From Bacillota bacterium (GTDB lineage Bacteria; Bacillota; Clostridia; Lachnospirales; Lachnospiraceae), in NCBI GenBank assembly GCA_023414875.1, contig JAEZMV010000021.1, forward strand, positions 62,001 to 126,000: a stretch of 64,000 nt of DNA, read 5' to 3'. Each line of letters starts with the position of its first letter. The stretch's first letter is position 1. The position numbers were made by a program, and so were the translations under genes. Below, piece by piece: positions 42,647 to 51,053 of the stretch. The notes under the pieces are model-generated. The model ran no database searches. It was given only the letters and a program-made list of their open reading frames with translations, and was not told the origin of the DNA.

Positions 42647-44328
42647 TCCCATTCAACGATGTATTGCTTCGGAAGCTCTTCTGATACAATATTAAGTCCA
42701 AGTCCCCAGCTAGAGGATAACATGGAATAGGTACCCTCAACATGCAAAAAATCATTATTTTTAATTTCTGTTAATTCTTCTGTTAATCCGGTATTGATAA
42801 GAAATGCGTAGTTGCATTCCTTATCCTGCCACTTACACTCAATACGAAATAGGCGGTACCAGTCCTTCTTATAATCATCCATATTAGAACTTAATCCCAG
42901 GGCAAAATGCTGTCCTATCTGGAATTGCACTTTACTATTGTCAATAATTTTTACCGTCTGCTCTATAATCAACTTATCTCCATATCGAACCTTACCGTCA
43001 TCCTCCAGCATTGCATCATATACGCTGATGGAATCAGGAATACTCTGACCAAAATTTATCGTTATTGTCTTATCTGCATCGCCTCCAAGACCTCCCAGTT
43101 GAAAGGTAGGGATAAACTGCTCCTTTTTCATGATTTGATCAAAGGCATCTTTCTCCTTAAGCTTTCCGGCATCCTCGTTCCATTTAGTTGCCTTAACGAT
43201 ATAATCCAGGCTTATTCCATCCACATCAATCATGATCTCTGGAGGATTTTCCGGAATTACCTTATCAATTCTAAGAAGCAGACTCTGATCATAAGCCAAA
43301 GACCATTCTACATAAGGAAAGTCGCCCTCCGTCATTATGGTTAATGTATTACTTTTGGTAGCAATTGTTCCATATTCAATTTCTTCTCCAACCAGCATAA
43401 CTGTATTTTCATCTATTTTTCTAAGCTGCAAGCTTTCATATCCACTTTCTGGAACAAAGCAGTTATAGTATTTCTTTTGCAAGATTTCGGTAAGCGAGCT
43501 GAAATAGATGGGATTGTAATACTCATAGGCACTTAGCTCTACCTTATAAATACCCTTGCTCCAGGAAGTAGAAAGGTCCATCAATTCATATTTGCCATCC
43601 TGATCAATATCTACGGCACATGCATTTTTAAGATCTCCGGGGACATAGGCCCGAAGATTTGGACGGATTAGGAAGCAACCGATGAACCCATTGTCACTGA
43701 TTGCGGCATATGCCTGCAGTCCCATCTTATCAAACGCATCCTTGATAAAGATCTCAAATAAACCGCTAACGGTTCCCCTTGAGGAAGGAAGCTGCCCCTG
43801 CTTTATCATCTCATCCACAATGGATTGTATTGATTCTAATGCTGATTCCTCTGACACTACCATTTCGGGGTTAATATTCTCTTTTACAGGTACACCCTCA
43901 TCGTATTTAACTAAGATACTGTTACAGATGGGTGTCTCTCTATCCACCAAAAACATCAGAATCTGAAGCAGCTTATCCTCTTTTGACAAGGTTAATTCTG
44001 AGGTTCCGTCCGCTATCTCAACAATGATATCCTCTCCCGAAGCATCCTTCCAGCCTTCGTTCTTCAGCGTTCTAAGATATGCTTCCATATTCTTTAGTGA
44101 GATATCACTATAGTAGGTTCCACATTCCCATTCAACCTGCGCATTGGAAACAGGGACGGGTACAGCGGTTACGACTGAGGACTCCGTTTGTACTGTTGCA
44201 TCTGTATCTTTCAATTCCATATTATTAGGTATGACCTTCAATTCCTTATTATTTGCTGCATTCTTCATACTGCAGCCGGATATCATCATTAAAACTATAA
44301 TTATCAGACCCAAAAACCATCGTTTCAA
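42604..44328 (-). CDS. Large lipoprotein of unknown function, 574 aa
   Basis: Signal peptide with lipobox MISGC (Cys19). About 550 residues of mixed alpha/beta sequence follow, with an EF-hand-like DIDQDGKYELMDLS near residue 234 and no family I recognise. The start is TTG with AAGGAGGT eight bases upstream. It begins 65 bases after the M56 peptidase-like gene and shares its strand and probably its transcript, so it may be a sensor, substrate or target of the BlaI/M56 pair. Its 3' end overlaps the lrp gene tail. Confidence 0.68.
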   Translation of the reverse strand: MKRWFLGLIIIVLMMISGCSMKNAANNKELKVIPNNMELKDTDATVQTESSVVTAVPVPVSNAQVEWECGTYYSDISLKNMEAYLRTLKNEGWKDASGEDIIVEIADGTSELTLSKEDKLLQILMFLVDRETPICNSILVKYDEGVPVKENINPEMVVSEESALESIQSIVDEMIKQGQLPSSRGTVSGLFEIFIKDAFDKMGLQAYAAISDNGFIGCFLIRPNLRAYVPGDLKNACAVDIDQDGKYELMDLSTSWSKGIYKVELSAYEYYNPIYFSSLTEILQKKYYNCFVPESGYESLQLRKIDENTVMLVGEEIEYGTIATKSNTLTIMTEGDFPYVEWSLAYDQSLLLRIDKVIPENPPEIMIDVDGISLDYIVKATKWNEDAGKLKEKDAFDQIMKKEQFIPTFQLGGLGGDADKTITINFGQSIPDSISVYDAMLEDDGKVRYGDKLIIEQTVKIIDNSKVQFQIGQHFALGLSSNMDDYKKDWYRLFRIECKWQDKECNYAFLINTGLTEELTEIKNNDFLHVEGTYSMLSSSWGLGLNIVSEELPKQYIVEWDQPLTLSMDSDMPY

Positions 44329-44392
44329 ATTGAGGGCACCTCCTTAAGAAGCAACATGAATATAATTGTTAAAATATATCAACATACCTGCA

Positions 44393-45346
44393 TTAAGCAG
44401 CATTAGTTAACAATAACAATGCAATGATAATAACCAAAGCGATAAAGCAAACTGTAGAAAATATGGTTAGCTTCCGGTAGGATAGAACATTTTTTATTCT
44501 CACCTTCACCTTACTGCCTCCGAAGGCTGAGGAAAAGACAGTAAGGTCCTCGGATGCATAAGCTAGTAAGGTCAATGCATATTTTTTCCGTTCCTCCCCG
44601 TTCATGTTTTTAACCGCAGCCTCATCACAGGACATTTCACAGTCTCTGAGGAAGCACCTAAGAAATATCCAGCTTAAAGGATTAAACCAGTGGATGCAGG
44701 CAGCCAGGATGGCCAACATGCGCCATACATTATCCCGTCTTCGAATATGAACCTTCTCATGTGCAAGAATGTAATTCAAATGTTCTTCCGATATACCTGT
44801 CGGCAATATTATTTTTGGCTTCCATATCCCATATACGGTAGGAGTATTCACCACCCCGCCCTCATATAAATTCCCTTTTCGAGGTACTGCTTTTTTAAGC
44901 TCTGATACTGTGAGGTAATATAGGACAGCTATCGTAAGCAGGGCTGCAATTGCTACTATAATCCATACCACAGCTGCTGCTCTAATAAATCTTTCCATGG
45001 TATTGGTTTTATAGGTTATTGGATCATAGGTATCTGCCTGTTGAATCGAGTTCATAATTGAAAACTTAGGTAACAGCTTCGAAGCAGCTTTCTGCTCTAT
45101 ATCTGATTCTGAAATCGAAATTGATTTCACTATTGCATTCTCAGATAGGTTTGAAATCAAATTTAATAAGCTGTATTCGCTCGTAATTCCAAGCGGACAG
45201 AGGAAACGAACTAATACAACCACCCATAGAACATAACTGGCGAATTGGGGGAAGCCTTTAATAAACCGAAGGAAATAGATCAGTATGCCAACGACTGATG
45301 CTATGATACTCATATTAATGACCCAGTAAAAAATCTCATGAAGCAT
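44393..45346 (-). CDS. M56 family (BlaR1/MecR1-like) membrane metallopeptidase without sensor domain
   Basis: About 317 residues. Four membrane segments and a cytoplasmic gluzincin domain carry the HExxH motif (LAHEKVHIRRRDN) and the downstream Glu in CEMSCDEAAV. BlaR1 proteins cleave the BlaI repressor when an extracellular sensor binds a beta-lactam. Here the chain ends after the last membrane segment (IALVIIIALLLLTNAA) with no penicillin-binding domain. The start at 45346 is chosen for AAGGAGG twelve bases upstream; ATG 45406 abuts its ribosome site. It follows blaI on the same strand. Confidence 0.82.
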   Translation of the reverse strand: MLHEIFYWVINMSIIASVVGILIYFLRFIKGFPQFASYVLWVVVLVRFLCPLGITSEYSLLNLISNLSENAIVKSISISESDIEQKAASKLLPKFSIMNSIQQADTYDPITYKTNTMERFIRAAAVVWIIVAIAALLTIAVLYYLTVSELKKAVPRKGNLYEGGVVNTPTVYGIWKPKIILPTGISEEHLNYILAHEKVHIRRRDNVWRMLAILAACIHWFNPLSWIFLRCFLRDCEMSCDEAAVKNMNGEERKKYALTLLAYASEDLTVFSSAFGGSKVKVRIKNVLSYRKLTIFSTVCFIALVIIIALLLLTNAA

Positions 45347-45410
45347 TGTATCTATTAGCCTCCTTCCAAAAGACAGCATTATAATATAATTTAAAGCCGC
45401 CTTCATCTCC

Positions 45411-45476
45411 TGATTTATTCTTTTGATTTATTCTTTTGATTTATTCTTTTGATTCATTCCTTTGATTTTATTCCTT
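45411..45476. repeat. Tandem 13-bp repeat between blaI and the M56 gene
   Basis: Five head-to-tail units of TGATTTATTCTTT, the last two diverged (TGATTCATTCCTT, TGATTTTATTCCTT). It lies in the 110-170 base gap between two co-oriented genes, where copy-number change would alter spacing or leader structure. Confidence 0.85.
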
Positions 45477-45519
45477 TATTAATTCCTTTTATTTCCTCTT
45501 TTAATTTTTCTTTTATTAT

Positions 45520-45885
45520 TTACTCTTCACTTTTATCGATCAGCCCTTTAAGTTCTTCTGCTTCTTCCTTTGATAGCTTCTCATTCTGTAAAAATGCCGC
45601 AAAGAACATCTTCTTTGATCCCTGATACAGCCTATCAATTAATTGCTTTGTTTCAGACCGTTGTATCTGACCCCTTTTTATAATAGAAGTACAGATGAAA
45701 TTAGGTTCCTCTCGTTGAATGATCTTTTTATCAATTAATTTTTTGATAATCGTATAGGTTGTATTCTTATTCCAGCCTATGGCATCGTTAAGAATTACGC
45801 TGATTTCCTTTGCGGTGATAGGCTCTTTCTCCCATATAATATCCATAACCTTTAATTCACTGTCAAATAATTTTATCGTATCCAT
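45520..45885 (-). CDS. BlaI/MecI family transcriptional repressor
   Basis: A 121-residue winged-helix repressor. It has LFDSELKVMDIIWEKEPITAKEISVILNDAIGWNKNTTYTIIKKLIDKKII as the DNA-binding domain (residues 5-55) and a C-terminal dimer helix rich in Glu and Lys. Proteins of this family bind a palindrome over their own promoter and are inactivated by cleavage by the partner M56 protein encoded next. AAAGGA precedes the ATG. A perfect 18-bp inverted repeat lies over its promoter. No beta-lactamase gene is in the window. Confidence 0.9.
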   Translation of the reverse strand: MDTIKLFDSELKVMDIIWEKEPITAKEISVILNDAIGWNKNTTYTIIKKLIDKKIIQREEPNFICTSIIKRGQIQRSETKQLIDRLYQGSKKMFFAAFLQNEKLSKEEAEELKGLIDKSEE

Positions 45886-45900
45886 TGATTATATCCTTTC

Positions 45901-45953
45901 AGACTATAGTAATAGTATATCTTCATACTATTACTATAGTCTGCACTTGTCAA
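45901..45953 (-). promoter_or_regulatory. blaI promoter with an 18-bp perfect palindromic operator
   Basis: Minus strand TTGACA (45953-45948), 17-base spacer, TAGTAT (45930-45925). The inverted repeat AGACTATAGTAATAGTAT (45901-45918) with its perfect complement at 45925-45942 covers the -10 box and the start site. The TACT/AGTA-rich half-sites fit BlaI/MecI operators. Confidence 0.8.
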
Positions 45954-46445
45954 GTAATTTTTGGAAAATAGAATTTTCAGTATACCGCCCTTAAAACGCA
46001 GAAATTTAGTTTATAGGGGTTACTAAATCATGTATTGATCAAGAAGGAATGATGTATAGCGAAAAATATAAAGGAATTATCTCAGAACCAGATGCTGGTT
46101 CAAGTAAATGACAGACAAATTATGAATGCTTAACGATACTATTTTTACTGGTTTGGGCAGGATAAAATAGTTTGTGTTCGGAAATAAATACCACCTTCCT
46201 GGTAAGAATTAGGTATGAATACTTCTACCAGGAAGGCGGTTTTATTATTTATTACATAATGATTTTTAAATCAACTTCAGCTTACAAATACTCCACAAAC
46301 TGAATTTTCGAACTAATCACTCCATTAAAAGAGGAATATGAAATACACATTAGGTTACAACATTTTCTTATAATCTTTTGAAAATCTTCTACAAATATTA
46401 ATCTCATGCAAAAAAATTCTTATTTCCTACATAATATTGGTATTA
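45954..46445. other. Intergenic region with a strong stem-loop and a possible 19-20 codon ORF
   Basis: A near-perfect inverted repeat (arms about 46190-46208 and 46222-46240, ACCACCTTCCTGGTA with its complement) is followed on the plus strand by TTTTATTATTT. No known plus-strand gene precedes it. A short plus-strand ORF from 46051 (MYSEKYKGIISEPDAGSSK) has AAGGA close upstream, so a small transcript is conceivable. On the minus strand the hairpin could end the LytTR gene transcript. Otherwise nothing is seen. Confidence 0.4.
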
Positions 46446-47189
46446 CTACATAAATCTTCTTTTTATCTCCTCAAATTTTTCTGCAGTTATTAAGGCATCC
46501 TTATTCAAATCCTTAAATGTGACTATGTAGGTCCATCTTCCATAGGGTTCTATTTTCTTGATTTGAGAAATGTTGATTAGATAGGACTTATGGCTTCGCA
46601 TGAACTGATCAGGGTCAAGCTTAGTTTCGATATCAGCCAGACTTACCGAGGTTGTATAGCAATCCTGTTTCGTATAAATTACCGTACTGCTGTTTTCTCT
46701 TTGAATTAGTATGATTTCCTTGATGTCAATAAAGCTCATACTTTCTTTACCCTTCACCAACAGCTTATCAAGACCACGTTCGTATTTAACAATTCGATCT
46801 ATCTCCTCATGCTTTACCACCGGTTCTGTTAATGCCTTGATACGGTCTAGCGTCTGATTTACACGGTCTATGTGAAAGGGTTTCATCAGATAATCAAAGG
46901 CATATACTTCGAAGGCTTTTGACATATATTCAGAATGTGCAGTTGCAAATATAATCTTGGTCTTTGGCTCAAGATCTGCAATTATTTTTGCACATTCCAG
47001 TCCACTGGCACCATTAATCTCAATATCAAGAAAGACAATCTCTGCTTTTGTCTTTGTAAACAGAGTCACAGCCTCCGTTAGATTATCACTTTCTCCAACC
47101 ACCTCGAAGCCTTCCTTCTGCTCTATTATTTTTCGAAGTAATTTTCGAATCCCGTTTTCATCTTCCACAATTATCACTTTCATCGCCAT
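46446..47189 (-). CDS. LytTR family response regulator
   Basis: A 247-residue two-domain regulator. The receiver domain (1-120) has Asp10, phospho-acceptor Asp55 (IVFLDIEING) and FDYLMKPF with the conserved Lys. A LytTR DNA-binding domain (about 140-245) follows, with FIDIKEIILIQRENSSTVIYT, FMRSHKSYLINISQIKKIEP and the C-terminal beta strands. LytTR regulators control wall, bacteriocin or transporter genes. The start lies two bases after the repeat-protein stop, indicating one transcript. The likely partner is the Spo0B-type histidine kinase at 49533-50354, upstream on the same strand. Confidence 0.9.
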   Translation of the reverse strand: MAMKVIIVEDENGIRKLLRKIIEQKEGFEVVGESDNLTEAVTLFTKTKAEIVFLDIEINGASGLECAKIIADLEPKTKIIFATAHSEYMSKAFEVYAFDYLMKPFHIDRVNQTLDRIKALTEPVVKHEEIDRIVKYERGLDKLLVKGKESMSFIDIKEIILIQRENSSTVIYTKQDCYTTSVSLADIETKLDPDQFMRSHKSYLINISQIKKIEPYGRWTYIVTFKDLNKDALITAEKFEEIKRRFM

Positions 47190-47191
47190 AA

Positions 47192-47476
47192 TTATCTTCT
47201 CTTTCTGCGTTTACATAGCGGTTTATCCAGAATCTCCGACCAAATAATCGCTTCCTGTAACCGGTCTGTCGATAGTATGATATCCTTGGTCCCTGGGGAG
47301 GAGAATTGATTCCTACGATTGATTTCAATTTTCACCTCAACCGGCATCTTGTCAACCGGCTTTTTATCAACCAGGTTTTCATTAATCGACTTTTTATCAA
47401 CCAGGTTTTCATCAACCGGCTTTTTATCAGCCGGTTTCTCTTCCTTGTATGAAGAAAATATTCGAGCTCTGTCCAT
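47192..47476 (-). CDS. Small basic protein with internal K-P/N-V-D repeats, 94 aa
   Basis: After a short N-terminus, residues 13-48 consist of repeated DKKPVDENLVDKK-type units encoded by near-identical DNA repeats. The C-terminal 40 residues (DIILSTDRLQEAIIWSEILDKPLCKRRKRR) look like a conserved tail seen on small clostridial proteins. AGAGGTG precedes the ATG. Function unknown. The gene is only two bases from the LytTR gene, so it belongs to that unit. The charged repeat region should be extended and flexible, and repeat number may vary between strains. Confidence 0.65.
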   Translation of the reverse strand: MDRARIFSSYKEEKPADKKPVDENLVDKKSINENLVDKKPVDKMPVEVKIEINRRNQFSSPGTKDIILSTDRLQEAIIWSEILDKPLCKRRKRR

Positions 47477-47507
47477 ATGTCACACCTCTTAAAATATTCT
47501 TCTATCC

Positions 47508-47592
47508 AGTACTTGCGAAACTTTAACCTTACTTATTTTATGTACAATATATACATAAAATAGATACCGTTAATAAATTTGCAATTACCTAT
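47508..47592. repeat. Palindromic intergenic repeat, copy C
   Basis: About 85 bases. The ends CTTGCGAAACTTT and the complement of GGTAATTGCAAATTT flank a near-palindromic centre ATTTTATGTACAATATATACATAAAAT (given as two halves around 47535-47561). It lies between floA and the repeat-protein gene. Confidence 0.6.
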
Positions 47593-47603
47593 AATTCTCT
47601 ATC

Positions 47604-48572
47604 CTATTTATTACTATCTTTAATCGTCTTAGTTGAGGGATCTGAAATTCTCTCCCTCATCTGTGTATCTGCCTTGATATTTTGCAGATCATAATAATCC
47701 ATAACACCCATATTCCCTTCTCTGAGAGCTTGAGCCATCGCTTTCGGTATTTCTGCTTCTGCTTCCACAACATAGGCACGCATTTCCTGCTCTTTTGCTA
47801 CTGCCATCGCTCTTCTTTCTTCTGCTTTTGCTTGAGCAATGTTCTTATCTGCCTCTGCCTGAAGCGTCTGTAACTGAGCTCCAATGTTCCTTCCTACATC
47901 TATATCTGCTATATCAATTGATAAAATCTCAAATGCAGTTCCGGAATCTAGTCCCTTACTCAACACCCTCTTCGAAATATCATCGGGATTCTCTAACACT
48001 TCCTTATGTGACCTTGCAGAACCTACCGTAGTAACGATGCCTTCACCGATTCTTGCCAGTACGGTCGCTTCTCCGGCGCCACCTACCAGACGCTCAAGAT
48101 TGGCTCTAACCGTTACTCTGGCTTTAACAAGCAGTTCTATACCATCCTTTGCAACTGCAGATACATTAGAGGTCTCTATTACTTTCGGGTTAACACTCAT
48201 TCTTACTGCTTCGAATACATCCCTACCGGCCAAGTCAATCGCTGCTGATTTTTCAAATTGAAGTTCAATTCCTGCTCTTTCTGATGCGATCAGTGCATTT
48301 ACCACACTATCTACATTGCCACCAGCCAGATAATGAGCTTCCAGTTGGTTTACATTTACGTTGAGCCCTGCTTTTGTTGCTTTTATAAGTGGAAGAACAA
48401 TCCTAGAAGGGACTACTCTTCTTAATCGCATACCAATCAGATTAAATATACTTACCTTTACATTAGCCGCCAGTGAAGATATCCATAATCCAACCGGCAC
48501 AAAACTAAAAAATAATACAATTGCTAATCCAATAACTCCGATTAATACAAACATTCCTATTGTTCCTGGCAT
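47604..48572 (-). CDS. floA: Flotillin-like protein FloA (YqfA/UPF0365)
   Basis: A 322-residue protein. One N-terminal membrane hairpin (residues 5-35) is followed by a PHB/SPFH-like domain, with RRVVPSRIVLPLIKATKAGLNV and GGAGEATVLARIGEGIVTTVGS segments, and an Ala/Glu-rich coiled coil (QAEADKNIAQAKAEERRAMAVAKEQEMRA). FloA organises functional membrane microdomains in Bacillus and affects kinase signalling and secretion. AGAGGG precedes the ATG. It follows nfeD by 127 bases on the same strand, the usual pairing. Confidence 0.95.
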   Translation of the reverse strand: MPGTIGMFVLIGVIGLAIVLFFSFVPVGLWISSLAANVKVSIFNLIGMRLRRVVPSRIVLPLIKATKAGLNVNVNQLEAHYLAGGNVDSVVNALIASERAGIELQFEKSAAIDLAGRDVFEAVRMSVNPKVIETSNVSAVAKDGIELLVKARVTVRANLERLVGGAGEATVLARIGEGIVTTVGSARSHKEVLENPDDISKRVLSKGLDSGTAFEILSIDIADIDVGRNIGAQLQTLQAEADKNIAQAKAEERRAMAVAKEQEMRAYVVEAEAEIPKAMAQALREGNMGVMDYYDLQNIKADTQMRERISDPSTKTIKDSNK

Positions 48573-48699
48573 AAATTTTACCCTCTTTCTATGTAGTTAT
48601 AAATAATAGTTTTACGATATTCTAATTTAAATACATCTTCTACACTGCTGCTCAATATAGCTCTTTTATTGTTCACTAATAGCTCTTTATAGCTTTTTC

Positions 48700-49194
48700 C
48701 TATTCCTGTGACTTCACGATTAATTTTGAACCCTGCACTTTATAGATAACCAGCTTTGTACCCTTAGGAATATATTTACCCTCCGAGATAACATCAAAAT
48801 CAATATCGTCAAAATTACCCACCCCGCTGGGTCTCAAGTCCGTGGCCGCTATTCCCTGCTTTCCCAAAAGATACTTTAAATCATTGGAGCTAATATAACC
48901 CTTATCCTTGTTCTGCTCATCCTTCAAGATAATTGGCGATTTTAATTTACCCTTCGAAAGCAATCCTAAGATAATGGCCAGCATAATTCCCAGTAAGGTT
49001 AGCACAATTATTGTAGCAATTGCTCCTTCTTCAAACGTATCCGATATTAATAATATCGCAACAATCAAACATCCTGTTCCGATAATTCCGGGTGCATGAA
49101 GTCCTGGCGTTATCATCTCAATGCCGATTAAAATAAATCCGGCTATGAATAGTGTGATGGCTAGTGCGAGCGACCAATCAATAGACCCAAACAT
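48700..49194 (-). CDS. NfeD family membrane protein (flotillin partner)
   Basis: A 164-residue short NfeD protein. Three to four membrane segments contain GIEMITPGLHAPGIIGTGCLIVAI, followed by a C-terminal OB-fold (LGKQGIAATDLRPSGVGNFD ... VISEGKYIPKGTKLVIYKVQGSKLIVK). NfeD proteins are encoded next to flotillins and help build or support their assemblies. The start at 49194 has GGAGGT five bases upstream; the frame begins four codons earlier. No ClpP-like protease domain is present, as usual for short NfeD. Confidence 0.92.
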   Translation of the reverse strand: MFGSIDWSLALAITLFIAGFILIGIEMITPGLHAPGIIGTGCLIVAILLISDTFEEGAIATIIVLTLLGIMLAIILGLLSKGKLKSPIILKDEQNKDKGYISSNDLKYLLGKQGIAATDLRPSGVGNFDDIDFDVISEGKYIPKGTKLVIYKVQGSKLIVKSQE

Positions 49195-49410
49195 ATTTAC
49201 CTCCATTTCTAAGGGAGTGTATTCCTTTCAGTAGTTCTCCCCTTATAATTTATTTATCTTAAGTATAGCTCTAATTTATTATTTTAAAATACATAGGCTC
49301 TATGTTATACAGTTTATAGATTATAATGTCATTTTAACGTCCTGTAATTACGATAAGCTTACATAAACCTCATAGGATTTCATTTCTATAAGATATCGGT
49401 GTATATAAAC

Positions 49411-49493
49411 TAGGTAATTGCGTAACTATAAACTTTGTTGATTTGTATATGCCCTTATGAAACAGTTTCAGTAATTAGCATCCCAATTACCTA
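49411..49493. repeat. Palindromic intergenic repeat, copy D (diverged)
   Basis: Starts TAGGTAATTGCGTAACTAT and ends CAATTACCTA, giving 10-bp perfect terminal inverted repeats. The centre has lost most similarity to the other copies. It lies in the 338-base gap between the kinase and nfeD genes; the remainder of that gap is AT-rich without a gene. Confidence 0.5.
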
Positions 49494-49532
49494 CCTAACA
49501 TATACTATTATTTATGCTTAACCTGATTATCT

Positions 49533-50354
49533 CTAGTTCTTAGGAATATTAATAAAGAAGCTGGTTTTCTCATAACTGGAGGTTACACTAACCTCCCCGC
49601 CCGCTTCCCGAATGATTTTAGATACGATATAAAGACCCATTCCATGCCCCTGCTCCTTTTTCGTCGTAAAACCCTGTTTAAAGATCTCCACTAACTGGCT
49701 TTCCGGTATTTTGGGTCCGTTATTATAGATATGAAAGGTGTAAGAATTAAGATCTTCACCGATTTCCAAGAAGATATATTTGTCCTTTTCTACCTCGGAT
49801 AAAGCTGTTATGCTGTTATCTATGATATTGGCAAGAACCTTGCACAAATTCCACGGTTCGATTGTTATTTTCTTTAGATCGGAGCGTACTTCAAGAAATA
49901 AGTCAATATGATTCTTCTCAGCCATCTCCATTTTTGCCTGAAGAAGAGCATTCACTGCCGGCAACGATGTTCTCAAGGCTTTGCTGACCTTCATAATATC
50001 CTTGAAAACCGGGTCCAGATAATTTTTAGCCTCCTCATATTCATGCATTTCCATCAGACCATATATGACCTGGAAATGATTTAAATAATCATGGCGTTGA
50101 GCCCGCAGCGTCGTATTCAAGTTCTCAAGATCATGAATACTTTCTTCGAGGTTCTCGTTATGATATCGATCGGAAAAATATAAGCCCAGAATTGTGATCA
50201 AGCTGCTAAACAGCATTAGCCCTACCGCAAGGTAAATATAAATATTCACCTCTCCTAATACACTGCTGCCTACAGCTATCCAGACAACCAGTCCGATAAT
50301 AAATTGAAGAACATTAATTGTTAGCAATGTCGCTACGATCTTTTTTATGCTCAA
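49533..50354 (-). CDS. Sensor histidine kinase, Spo0B/LytS-like (GHKL)
   Basis: A 273-residue kinase. Two N-terminal membrane segments (8-33 and 38-61) have almost no loop outside. Then comes a Spo0B-type phosphorylation helix LRAQRHDYLNHFQVIYGLME with His88, N-box NIIDNSITAL near 177, and G-box GHGMGLYIV near 237. The lack of an extracellular domain suggests sensing within the membrane. The start is TTG with GGCGGGA upstream. It lies at the head of a same-strand run nfeD, floA, repeat protein, LytTR regulator, the probable partner. Confidence 0.88.
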   Translation of the reverse strand: MSIKKIVATLLTINVLQFIIGLVVWIAVGSSVLGEVNIYIYLAVGLMLFSSLITILGLYFSDRYHNENLEESIHDLENLNTTLRAQRHDYLNHFQVIYGLMEMHEYEEAKNYLDPVFKDIMKVSKALRTSLPAVNALLQAKMEMAEKNHIDLFLEVRSDLKKITIEPWNLCKVLANIIDNSITALSEVEKDKYIFLEIGEDLNSYTFHIYNNGPKIPESQLVEIFKQGFTTKKEQGHGMGLYIVSKIIREAGGEVSVTSSYEKTSFFINIPKN

Positions 50355-50423
50355 GTGATTTCCCGCCTAATCAGTTATTTTATGTATCCTAATAGGATCT
50401 ATACTATTATTGAAATATATATT

Positions 50424-50606
50424 TTAATTATCATTCCTACTCATGTCTATATTATTGCTGTGTATTCTATCCTGTGCAATCCAATCGATTAAGTCTATCA
50501 ATTCTAGTTCACCTTCAATATCAACTGTGAAGACAGCAATTTTTGATATCTTATCTTCTGCATTTATTGCCAAATTTATATTCAGGTCAAATCCTTTCTC
50601 ATGCAA
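50424..50606 (-). CDS. Possible small protein, 60 aa or shorter
   Basis: An open frame overlapping the last 25 bases of the acetyltransferase gene. It reads INAEDKISKIAVFTVDIEGE then LELIDLIDWIAQDRIHSNN, which looks like a short beta-alpha fold in normal composition. AGAAAGGA occurs near the start, but spacing to a conventional start codon is poor, so it may be a fragment or not translated. No family recognised. Confidence 0.3.
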   Translation of the reverse strand: MHEKGFDLNINLAINAEDKISKIAVFTVDIEGELELIDLIDWIAQDRIHSNNIDMSRNDN

Positions 50607-51037
50607 ATCGATTCCGGCATATCCTTGTATTGGCCATACTTCTCAGTGATTCGGTAGCCTATGTTTGTATATAAACCCATCGCTTCTATCAAAGGTCTCC
50701 CTGTCTCAAGGATTAGACTATGATACCCCTGTTCCAACGCTTTTTTCTCAACCTGTTCCATTAACCGTCTGGATAATCCCCGACCACGGTAATCTTTTCT
50801 TACAAATACTCGTTTAATTTCTGCAACTCCTGCTTCATAATACTTAAAGGCAGCACATGCTACCGGTAGATCATTGTCATAGATTAAAAAAGCATCATGA
50901 ATATCATCCAACTTATTATATTGATTATATTGCTTTCTCTGCTTTTCTCCTCCGACGATTTCATTTAAATTATCATCTAATAACTGACAAAGAATAATGA
51001 AATCTTTGTCTTCACCATTTGTATCAACAATATTCAA
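50582..51037 (-). CDS. GNAT family N-acetyltransferase
   Basis: A 151-residue GNAT protein with the acetyl-CoA loop VFVRKDYRGRGLSRRLMEQVEKKA near residues 77-100 and LETGRPLIEAMGLYTNIGY near 111, the layout of the PA4866/YjgM-like group. Substrate unknown. The start is TTG after GGGGGGG and a seven-base spacer. It begins 16 bases after the LspA-like gene on the same strand and is probably co-transcribed with it. Confidence 0.85.
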   Translation of the reverse strand: MNIVDTNGEDKDFIILCQLLDDNLNEIVGGEKQRKQYNQYNKLDDIHDAFLIYDNDLPVACAAFKYYEAGVAEIKRVFVRKDYRGRGLSRRLMEQVEKKALEQGYHSLILETGRPLIEAMGLYTNIGYRITEKYGQYKDMPESICMRKDLT

Positions 51038-51053
51038 TGTGTTTACCCCCCCA

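Noticed and set aside
45954..46445. Small peptide gene plus terminator as a defined small RNA
   Set aside because: No promoter could be identified on the plus strand, and the hairpin can belong to the LytTR transcript on the other strand.
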